From positions 13,144,001 to 13,208,000 of the forward strand of contig JAPNXP010000002.1 in the NCBI GenBank assembly GCA_028753945.1: a DNA stretch of 64,000 nucleotides, given 5' to 3'. The notes beneath the pieces were generated by a model. It did no database searches, was not told where the DNA came from, and saw only the letters and a program-made list of their open reading frames with translations. Source of the stretch: Hexactinellida sp. DTS-2022 (taxonomy: Eukaryota > Porifera > Hexactinellida). Positions 53,201 through 60,320 of the stretch are shown in pieces; position 1 is the stretch's first letter, and each line of letters starts with the position of its first letter. A program made the translations under genes and the position numbers.

Positions 53201-56200
53201 ATCTACCAATCTCTACATTCATCAAACATACCTGTCAAATACTACAGAACAATGTTTAGTGAAGGGACACGCATGGGCTATAGAGAAATACGTTATTCAC
53301 CGATCATATTCAATGAGAACGAAGTGATATTTGTCGTTATGTCAGTCAGGTTGACAGTTTGGGTTGGACATAATAAGCGTCAACAATCTCAGGATTTCCT
53401 CGCCATGGCTCAGTCACTTTTGAAATCATGTTTCTATCCAGAATTGCTCCCCTGTGTGGTAATACATGAATTCGGAGATGACACACTTTTTGATCATCAA
53501 TTCTCTGACAGAGAAAAACCAAACCTTTCCTTATTAGACGCCGAAACACGAAACGAACTGAACATTATTTCTACACCTGTACCTTCTATGCATGATGCAG
53601 GCTTAGGCCGTATAAAGATATACGAGATTAACGCTAGCGGTAAGCGAGAGCAGCCTATTGCTGAGTTTGGACATTTCAATTCAATTTACTGTTACTTTGT
53701 ACTGTACTCATACAGGCGTGAAATCAAATTCCTATCGCTCATATATATTTGGATTGGAAGTGAAGCAAGCGATAATATTATCCGAAACCAAGAAATCCAA
53801 TTGAGAGAGCTACAGGCCAACACACCTGGGGATCAGGCTATCATATACATTCCACAGGGGTTGGAAACCGATCACTTTTTGAGTCTTTTCAAAGCTAAAT
53901 TTATTGTGCACCAAAGCTCATTAACTCGTTCATTCCAAGACAATACTATTTCTCTATACAGAATATTCTCATACAATCTACTCAGCATAAAAGCAATGCA
54001 AGTAGAGGCACAGGCCTCGTCGCTACTTTCTAACTCGGCATTCGTACTAAGCTCTGCCGCAAAGAGCATTGTGTGGATCGGACAAACTACATCACAGAAT
54101 GACCGCAGGGGCGCTATGCTAATCGCGAAAGAATTGAAGACACAAGAGCCGCTAACTCTAATGGAAGGCGAGGAGACTGATAGATTCTGGTCACAGCTGG
54201 GAGGCAAACAGGCCTACGCGCCTCTCCCACGGGAGCATTGGCCGCCACACAACGCGCCACCTCTCTTCTACCACTTCTTCAAAGGCGTAAAGCCTGTGTT
54301 TACTTCTATCCCTAACTTCAGACAGAGAGACCTCCTCACTGACAATGTGTTCATACTCGACACCAGCTCGTATTTATTCATATGGCACGGCGCTAAGGTG
54401 GAGACACTCGACTCCAAAGCAATTGTACAGGACTACCTGCTGCAGATATCCCCAGAGAAGAGCCTGGAGAGTTTGGTGTTGCTTTCACTACAGCAAGGAG
54501 CAGAGCCATCTAGCTTCACCAGTCTATTTCCCAAATGGGATGACGCCGCTTGGAAGGATGCAGACAGACAACTAAGCCAGATTCTAGCTAGTAAACCGAT
54601 ACTCAAGCAACCTGTGGTAAAGGAGGAAACTAAACCTTCCATGACGCAACCCGATATGGACTTATTAAACAGCAACATTGAACTTAAAGCGAGTTCACCA
54701 AAGGAAGTGGATCGGGGTCTTCCTGCTTTCATTTATGAGCGGAGACGCTCATCTTCAGCATCTGTTGTAATTACACCAGAGCCGTTCAAAATGCAGGCGG
54801 AATTAGTTAAGGACGATCTTATGAAGGAAATCAATGAACTGGACGAAGTACTGAAGAGTTTCGAATTGGGCACTGATGTAAGTGTGCCAACCAAGCAATT
54901 CGAGCAGGAGAATAGGAAGAGAATTAAGCTCGAAGCGCTCAGGAAAGGCCAATTCTCTAAATTCATTGGAAAATCTGACCCAGCCGAAGAGCTTGACACT
55001 GACACGCTCATCAAGGAGCTAGACTCGACGATGCAGCAGGTGAACAGGAATGTTCTTAACGAGGAGAGGAGACGGAGTCGCACGTACTCTAACCCAGACG
55101 ATATGTCCCGCACCAGAGCCAGCACTAACCTCTCAGTGTCCTCAGTGACTCCTCACCACTTCTCGCAGGCATCAAAAGTAGACAGCACAACTGAGATACT
55201 CGATACAGCTGAGAGGAGAGACAGGAACGAATCCTTTGTAAGCATGAGTGGGTCTAGCACTGGCGTACTCACACAGCTGTCACTTGTGACGTCACCTCTC
55301 ATGCTAAAGAAAGGCCAGACCGGAAAATCAAAGTCTCCAGGTGCTCAACGCAAACTCTCCGCGCAAACAAACAAGTCTCAAGACAAGTCCGCACATAGTA
55401 GCGCCACACAGCCCAGTGGGATCGGGGCGTGGACCCCCAGTGTTGTCACGCGAGAGGGACACTACAAGCCACCACCGCCTACCGACAAAAATATACAGGA
55501 AATATCGAAACAATTTAAATCTAATGTACAAGCAAAAATAGCTAAAACCAAAGCTAAATCACCCGATGTACCTAACAGTATGTACTCTCGTACTCCGCTT
55601 GAAGGCGGCAAGTTCATACTGTCTCTGGAGCTCGAGATAACCGGACAGATTGTGGAGTTACTCATCAAACGTGGCACGCTCGCGCAGAGTGTCGTGTATA
55701 AAGTGGTTGAAAAGTGTCGTTGTAAGCTGACACCCAATCTTTCCTTATTTGAGGTACACACGGTATTTAATCTGGAACGGAAGCTAGAAGATCACGAGGT
55801 GGTGTTAGACGTTGTACATCAGTGGCCTTCTAATTCAGTTTCATCTGGCGACAGCAAACTGGTTGTGAGGGAATATATTGACAAGTATGTGATTATGGGC
55901 GGCGTACTCAGCATTGATGAGGTAGAGATTTCTATCCGCGAGCAGTCCCTGCCTCGCTTGAAAGCCGAGTTAATCGTGAATAGAACTACCCCTAGCGACA
56001 GGAATGACGAAGAGGAATGGACTGAAGCTAAGCTTGAGTTCAAGATGGATGGAATATACTTTTGGCAGAATGCCAAAACTCTGCGATGTATTTCCCAATA
56101 TTCTACCAATCAATTGTACACTTTCATTTCGCAGAATACTGATGCGATGAATCCGCCTGCTCCATATGCTTTTGCTTTGAAACCATTGCATTCTTGGAGT

Positions 56201-56377
56201 AGGGCCGACCTACATATTTTCTGTACAGAAGAGAAAGAAGCTTATTCAACGTGCCACGGTTACATCACCATTGGAATGTTTGGATTGAAAACGCTGTACA
56301 AAGACTGGCAAATAATGAGAAAGCAATTCTCACAACTTTTAGAGTTGAAAGGTCAATCTAATGAGGACATTCACTAA
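50249..56377 (+). CDS. Espin-type ankyrin + villin/gelsolin core + RA-PH fusion protein, 2042 aa, single exon
   Basis: One uninterrupted frame starts from the first ATG. Residues about 12-350 are roughly ten ankyrin repeats close in style to espin (GGTTPAHDAAATGQIECLKY; KDGMLPIHAAAQAGHLDCIK; TPLHDAAEQGQ). 350-745 is a Ser/Lys-rich linker. About 750-1440 is a gelsolin/villin-like core with about six divergent repeats, each with an LWIG-like strand (MYLWIGMQA, LTVWVGHNK, IYIWIGSEAS, SIVWIGQTTS, LFIWHGAKV) and the typical end QGAEPSSFTSLFPKWD. 1440-1780 is a charged, partly helical linker (LMKEINELDEVLKSFEL). About 1785-1875 is a Ras-association domain (LFEVHTVFNLERKLEDHEVV) and about 1880-2025 a PH domain (MDGIYFWQNAKTLRC, YAFALKPLHSW), the tandem seen in Grb7/10/14 and RIAM/lamellipodin. 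Role inferred: actin binding or bundling under small-GTPase and lipid control. No villin headpiece is seen. Confidence 0.9.
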   Translation: MKATKGLCEVCSESTRPALVAARDGHLNCLIFACDSLGLANERDGYSATPLHFSARHGHLECVEWMVRHNVISPTSVTRGGTTPAHDAAATGQIECLKYLLSNSKCSLSDRTVEGSTMLHMACRFGRLPMVKWLVGENNVSPNETGVNNVTPVHICAAKDNMKCLQWLTHQPQYIPNMETIHGATPTYFAAQEGCFRCLEWLIEHAKGDPKIAAKDGMLPIHAAAQAGHLDCIKLLISRGHGTVNELSKDGGTPIHFSAAGGHAETLKWLISNGGIVNVKDNCRSTPLHDAAEQGQASTVRLLLESGSDARAMDDECFSPLDLAEESGSVECIHLLKAAVSGQGVAPNLHSLNTGNQKVGKSKNLESQGYAQRDFDFLSSPTEAEIQTPKQRRRGRFNFNFLRGNSIFNRRSSSSLDNDQNWRKKSKKATYYSNPNSGNQSQTDIFANDAPTATEHQSPLMKNALINSKSPEIIRVVRQTKQTASESPRFTPESRRRSLTDSSVDKPIASPDVSRSTQLTRGSPKKKIQISKSREVEPKVNREQVSQFKAWAQYQDTQEEHSYVTNLKIQEDKHNRIYAVSNPMIETTVEDILEDKKPKRSSIALFQEEKEDQVKESVVLQKVNYITENSIANANERELKMPAIPPKPVLSREKLIKLGASSSKMDNITTSLPIQDARNVPYLKPSLSLVDERDEISRTSTFSDRLGSHQKHEQLVQKPAADQKRANASYLAEIKHKRFESLEAASLALLGPPLVGQRRVNKFFIGIGNDPGIHCWKVGPGSSKLTEITDSGPLTGHFHVLDVYLFLHTSSHGPVFHQIHVWKGHLADWANYEKATNLSHDLSNSLSGVSQVYKEIQGLESCQFISYFSSRVVYYHQSINKPFSQACLYELSGTHIIRCTQSSFGIKQFQPTLLYILISQKTMYLWIGMQACEQLKLTGYNFALGIREKERMTSFLVIDPLQRNEAFHSALRIVERQPLKSFSKIYQSLHSSNIPVKYYRTMFSEGTRMGYREIRYSPIIFNENEVIFVVMSVRLTVWVGHNKRQQSQDFLAMAQSLLKSCFYPELLPCVVIHEFGDDTLFDHQFSDREKPNLSLLDAETRNELNIISTPVPSMHDAGLGRIKIYEINASGKREQPIAEFGHFNSIYCYFVLYSYRREIKFLSLIYIWIGSEASDNIIRNQEIQLRELQANTPGDQAIIYIPQGLETDHFLSLFKAKFIVHQSSLTRSFQDNTISLYRIFSYNLLSIKAMQVEAQASSLLSNSAFVLSSAAKSIVWIGQTTSQNDRRGAMLIAKELKTQEPLTLMEGEETDRFWSQLGGKQAYAPLPREHWPPHNAPPLFYHFFKGVKPVFTSIPNFRQRDLLTDNVFILDTSSYLFIWHGAKVETLDSKAIVQDYLLQISPEKSLESLVLLSLQQGAEPSSFTSLFPKWDDAAWKDADRQLSQILASKPILKQPVVKEETKPSMTQPDMDLLNSNIELKASSPKEVDRGLPAFIYERRRSSSASVVITPEPFKMQAELVKDDLMKEINELDEVLKSFELGTDVSVPTKQFEQENRKRIKLEALRKGQFSKFIGKSDPAEELDTDTLIKELDSTMQQVNRNVLNEERRRSRTYSNPDDMSRTRASTNLSVSSVTPHHFSQASKVDSTTEILDTAERRDRNESFVSMSGSSTGVLTQLSLVTSPLMLKKGQTGKSKSPGAQRKLSAQTNKSQDKSAHSSATQPSGIGAWTPSVVTREGHYKPPPPTDKNIQEISKQFKSNVQAKIAKTKAKSPDVPNSMYSRTPLEGGKFILSLELEITGQIVELLIKRGTLAQSVVYKVVEKCRCKLTPNLSLFEVHTVFNLERKLEDHEVVLDVVHQWPSNSVSSGDSKLVVREYIDKYVIMGGVLSIDEVEISIREQSLPRLKAELIVNRTTPSDRNDEEEWTEAKLEFKMDGIYFWQNAKTLRCISQYSTNQLYTFISQNTDAMNPPAPYAFALKPLHSWSRADLHIFCTEEKEAYSTCHGYITIGMFGLKTLYKDWQIMRKQFSQLLELKGQSNEDIH

Positions 56378-56671
56378 CCTATATTTCTTAGAATTTGAAC
56401 TAACGCCCCCTAGTTTCAATTGTAATCTTATTCTAATATATTTACCTTCCATGTAATAATATACAGTGTATTTTGGTATTTTGTAATCGTTTATACTAAT
56501 AAATAATAAATATATAATATGTCTACTTGTTGTAGAATATATGGATGCAATATATCGATAATTGTACCTTAAGCTGATTACTATATGATTGCTACAGGTA
56601 TATTTCAACTGTACAAATTATCTAAGGTTAAACATCTGGTATTGGAATTTGTTGTTTATATTCTTAGCTAC
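56378..56671. other. Short spacer to NOL12-like gene
   Basis: 294 AT-rich bases. An AATAAA-like word (ACTAATAAATAATAAA near 56495) is a candidate poly(A) signal for the large gene. Confidence 0.5.
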
Positions 56672-57010
56672 ATGGAAAATTCGGTAGACGAAATACAAGT
56701 TAAGAAAAAATCAAAACGGCCTGTTAATAAGAGGATAATTATCGAGTTTAATGAGGCTGCTCGGAGTAAATTTATCAACGGTTTTAAAGGTTGTAAAAAG
56801 AAAAGAAAGAAAATTGCTTTAAAACAAAAGCAAGCAAAAGAGAAAACTCTGAAACGTAAATATAAACTTGAACAGAGAAAACAGTTATTAGAAAAGCTAG
56901 ATTTATTGAAAGAAAATAAAGATAACGAAAACGTAAACAAAGAAACAGTGAAAACTTTAAACATTTCCAATAATATTATTTGTATTTCTGAAATTAATCT
57001 TGCTCAATAA
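56672..57010 (+). CDS. NOL12: NOL12/Rrp17-like nucleolar protein, short
   Basis: A 112-residue frame starts at ATG 56672 (MENSVDEIQVKKK). In-frame sequence also continues upstream to 56585, so the start is a choice. The block RIIIEFNEAARSKFINGFKG, followed by a run of Lys/Arg-rich helix (KKKRKKIALKQKQAKEKTLK, then KLEQRKQLLEKL), matches the N-terminal half of the NOL12 / yeast Rrp17 family. Those proteins are 5'-3' exonuclease-associated factors in pre-rRNA processing. The protein is about half the human length (213 residues) and lacks the basic C-terminal tail. A later exon could supply it, but I found no donor/acceptor pair to support one. Same strand as, and 294 bases after, the large fusion gene. 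Confidence 0.75.
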   Translation: MENSVDEIQVKKKSKRPVNKRIIIEFNEAARSKFINGFKGCKKKRKKIALKQKQAKEKTLKRKYKLEQRKQLLEKLDLLKENKDNENVNKETVKTLNISNNIICISEINLAQ

Positions 57011-58950
57011 ATGTAACTTTCTTACTTTCGCTTATTTTCCTTTCGTAATATTTAATTTAATTATGTAAACACGTTGTGAATATTTATGTAATACATTAAC
57101 TTGAGTCACACTGCAACGGCTCACTTGACATTCAAGTGGTCTCATATTGCGTCTAGTATTTGGCTATTACTATTTCTACTTCTTTTAATTTACGCAAACA
57201 ATGACATTATTCTTGAATATATGGAAAATATATATTTAATATGTATTTAATTAAGCGTTCATTAAATTGTCATAAAAACGCTTATCCCATTTGAAACATG
57301 GATTGTGTGTTGTTCAGTATTCAAATTAGTGCTATTAGCATGTCTGTAAGTACAAGAGGCGTATTGAGTTTCTTCCCACCAATTATTATACTTATTATTT
57401 CCATCCACATAAAAAACTCAAGAGCCATTAGCTAATATATGCTCGATAGTAGAAAACATATTAATTTGTCTGAAATAGATGTTGTTTTGAATAGAACTAA
57501 ATCAGCACAGCTCTACTTTGAAATAAATATTTTGTCTAGAAATGGTAGAATAGTTGATGATCCCTTAATGCAAAGTAATTTTAGAATACGTTTAATTGGC
57601 AAATCAATTAATTTAATTACCATATTCCCTCAATCGTAGTCTTTCTCGAATAATTTCAAAGTCTTACTAATTAAACTGATTAATTGTGTTCACATGTATT
57701 GTTCAACCCAAATTATACTACGTACCTGGGGTTCGGATTAGTGAGGGTTCCTCATCTTAATACAGTGCAACCTTGATTATCCGAACTCGTTGGTACCAGT
57801 CAAACTAGTTCGATTATTTATACATAGGTCTTAGGATAAATTCGGTTTGTCGAAGTTCGGATAATCGAGGTTGAATTGTATGTACGTACTGACATTGGCA
57901 GGCCGCCAAGATGGTGTGGTAAGGGGACACTTGCCCCAGGGCCCGGGGCACGAAGGGCCGCCAGCAGGGCCGGATTTACCATTAGGCTAAGTAGGCTATA
58001 GCCTTTGGGCCACTACAGGACCACTACCGACCAATGTCGATCATGTTCGGGCCACTTGTGTGGTTCAGCCTTCAGGCCACTCAAGGGTAAATCCTGCCCT
58101 GGCCGCCAGTTATAATGATAAATTGATCTATATATGAGTAGCTAACCAAGTTCGAGGGGCCCGGGAGATAGAATGCCCTGAGGCCCGCCTGTACACTTGG
58201 CTTAACAACAATGCATATTATAATCCAAATACAGTAGAACCTCGTTAGTTCGAACACCAGGGGACCGTCAATATATGCTTTTGCTTGTCCAGAATTCGTA
58301 ATTAGTAATACGTAACGATTACCATTTGGATTGAAAAGGATTTTAGAGCATTCATCAATCTTCGTTCGGGTTCACGATTTCATTGAAATACGTACAAAAG
58401 CCTTTTTTCTAAAATTCTTTTGTTAATCAGTGATTTCATTGTCCAATTTATTTACTGTTCAGTCGCGGTTTGGTGCTTTCACTATCTCAGATTATTCTTG
58501 CAACTTTCCATAAATAACACGAACACGCTAAAGAATGAATGGAAATGAATATACATCTCTGATATCCAAACAATTGCTGAACTGTAAGCGCCATCTCTCC
58601 CGAGTCCCAACAAAGAAGTGATATTTTTAACGTATTACAAAAAAGCATGAATCTGCTTGCAAATAAAATTCGTTGCATACAGGTGATGTAAACAGCTGAT
58701 TTCGGATGATTGCGTATTTTGCATTATGATTTTGTTAATACCATTAAGTATCTTACTCCAGATATTAAATTGACTAATTTGCAATCTGGTTCCTAATTTG
58801 AACCAAAATTAATTCATAATGTAGTGCTAACAAGAATCGAGTGCAGAGCGTAATAACTTTCACAGATGTATGCTTGCGTAGAACAAGCTGGTAAATTATT
58901 AAATTATTCTAATCATTTCTAAATAGAGCTTTTGCACTTTGCATGCCTGC
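57011..58950. other. Repeat-bearing spacer NOL12-AKR
   Basis: No supported gene. It contains a MITE at about 57764-57877 (CAGTGCAACCTTGATTATCC ... GGATAATCGAGGTTGAATTG), a small hAT element at 57965-58101, and a Tigger/pogo MITE fragment at about 58231-58315 (CAGTAGAACCTCGTTAGTTC). A 28-codon frame near 58533 has no recognised relatives. Confidence 0.55.
57965..58101. mobile_element. 137-base hAT-type MITE with perfect 8-base target duplication
   Basis: The ends CAGGGCCGGATTTACC and GGTAAATCCTGCCCTG are inverted. The 8-base direct repeat GCCGCCAG lies at 57957-57964 and 58102-58109, the duplication length typical of hAT transposons. The exact duplication argues for a recent insertion. Confidence 0.92.
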
Positions 58951-59940
58951 ATGAAGAGCGCCGTACAATTTGCTCGTAGATTAGTTCTCAACACAGGGGC
59001 CTCTATTCCCATTCTCGGGCTCGGCACCTGGCAGTCGGATCCTAACGAGATAGGCCCAGTCATTAGGTGCGCTGTAGAGAGTGGTTACCGTCACCTTGAT
59101 TGTGCCGCTATGTACAAGAATGAAGCGGAGATCGGTCGGGCGCTTACCGACTGCATTGATAACGGTCTGTGTACGCGAGAAGATCTATTTATTACTTCCA
59201 AACTGGCGCCAGTTGATATGTTTTCTGATAGAATTAACGCAGCAGTTAAAAAGACACTGGATGAGCTTAGGCTCGATTATCTAGACCTTTATCTCATTCA
59301 CTGGCCACACCGTATCAAGCTCAGCGATAACCAAACTACACAAGTAGATGCTTATAATGAAAATTGGATGGGGGAGGTGTGGTCAGTTTTAGAAAGCATT
59401 TTCAGTGCAGGGAAAGTAAAAGCAATTGGTGTATCGAATTTCTCTATAAAAAAGATTGAGAAAATCCTACAAGTTAATAATGTCAAGCCAGCAGTCAACC
59501 AGGTGGAAAACCATATTTATCTCCAGCAGCCTATCATGAAACATTACTTAGACGCAAATCAAATTATAATGCAGGCATACAGCCCACTCGGGTCTCCACA
59601 GAGAAAGTCGGCTACTGCACAAGACCCAGTTGTCCTGACTGAGCCAGTTGTGAAGAGAATTGCTAACACACATAACGCTACACCAGCGCAGGTTTGTCTC
59701 GCTTTCTTATTGACAGACGATCGAGTTGTTCTAGCAAAAAGTGTGAATACGAAACGTTTGAAAGAAAACTTTGATTCTCTCCGTGTAAAACTCACTGAGC
59801 AAGATATAATCGATCTAAAGAAAATTGATAGAAACTATCGACTGTTTCGCGCTCGATTTCTCAGTCCTTACTCGACGTACCCAAACTTTTGGGACGAAGA
59901 TTTTGAGACTGCCTACGCTAAGAAATTAGAAACTACATAA
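58951..59940 (+). CDS. Aldo-keto reductase (AKR1-like), intronless
   Basis: 329 residues from ATG 58951; an in-frame TTG lies 4 codons upstream and is not used here. The (beta/alpha)8 fold family signature is complete: GLGTWQS at 23-29, catalytic tetrad D50 and Y55 (GYRHLDCAAMYKNE), K84 (ITSKL) and H117 (LIHWPH). The second signature is GKVKAIGVSNFSIKKIEKI, the NQVE motif is NQVENHIYLQQ, and the NADPH-binding stretch is VVLAKSVNTKRLKENFDS. The reaction is NADPH-dependent reduction of aldehydes or ketones. Family resemblance is to AKR1A/AKR1B-like enzymes; the substrate cannot be told from the sequence. The C-terminus (YPNFWDEDF) is normal for cytosolic members. It converges with the SMCO4-like gene. 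Confidence 0.95.
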   Translation: MKSAVQFARRLVLNTGASIPILGLGTWQSDPNEIGPVIRCAVESGYRHLDCAAMYKNEAEIGRALTDCIDNGLCTREDLFITSKLAPVDMFSDRINAAVKKTLDELRLDYLDLYLIHWPHRIKLSDNQTTQVDAYNENWMGEVWSVLESIFSAGKVKAIGVSNFSIKKIEKILQVNNVKPAVNQVENHIYLQQPIMKHYLDANQIIMQAYSPLGSPQRKSATAQDPVVLTEPVVKRIANTHNATPAQVCLAFLLTDDRVVLAKSVNTKRLKENFDSLRVKLTEQDIIDLKKIDRNYRLFRARFLSPYSTYPNFWDEDFETAYAKKLETT

Positions 59941-60143
59941 TTTTACTTGTTTTATTTCTAGTTTATTATTAATTCCTACTGAAATTTGTTACATTATGTC
60001 GTCGCATATAATTACAGTAAATTGTATATCGTAAGCCTGCGTACTTTAAACTCACTGGATAATTATACTGTCAGTCATAACAATAGACCAAAAGAGCTAG
60101 CTAATCTAGACACACACATAAATTACAAAAAATTTCAAAGACA

Positions 60144-60320
60144 TTAGCCTCGAGTAATTAGATACATCAAAATGAAAAGAATGATAAATACAACTATGAG
60201 GGTGGGTACTACTACTTTTGGAATTTTCTCTCTTGCACTTGAAAACTGTGTTTTCCTTTCCACTTTCTGTCTCTTAGTTTCCTTTGAGTCAGAGTTTGTC
60301 TTTTTCGTACGGGTTGGCAT
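60144..60320 (-). CDS. SMCO4: SMCO4-like small tail-anchored membrane protein, 58 aa
   Basis: On the reverse strand, ATG at 60320 and TAA at 60146-60144 give 58 residues, matching the size of SMCO4 (59 residues in human as I recall). The N-terminal half is highly charged (MPTRTKKTNSDSKETKRQKV) and could be a short helix. The C-terminal half, KVVVPTLIVVFIILFILMYL, is a single membrane span preceded by the family's VV(L/V)PTL motif. The tail is ITRG. The function of the family is not established. The ORF lies 203 bases from the convergent aldo-keto reductase stop. It is easily missed because a frame on the other strand overlaps it. The call rests on motif, length and hydropathy. Confidence 0.72.
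   Translation of the reverse strand: MPTRTKKTNSDSKETKRQKVERKTQFSSAREKIPKVVVPTLIVVFIILFILMYLITRG

Noticed and set aside
58533-58620. 28-codon ORF upstream of the aldo-keto reductase (MNGNEYTSLISK...)
   Set aside because: Too short and unmatched; could be a leader exon fragment but nothing in the sequence supports translation.
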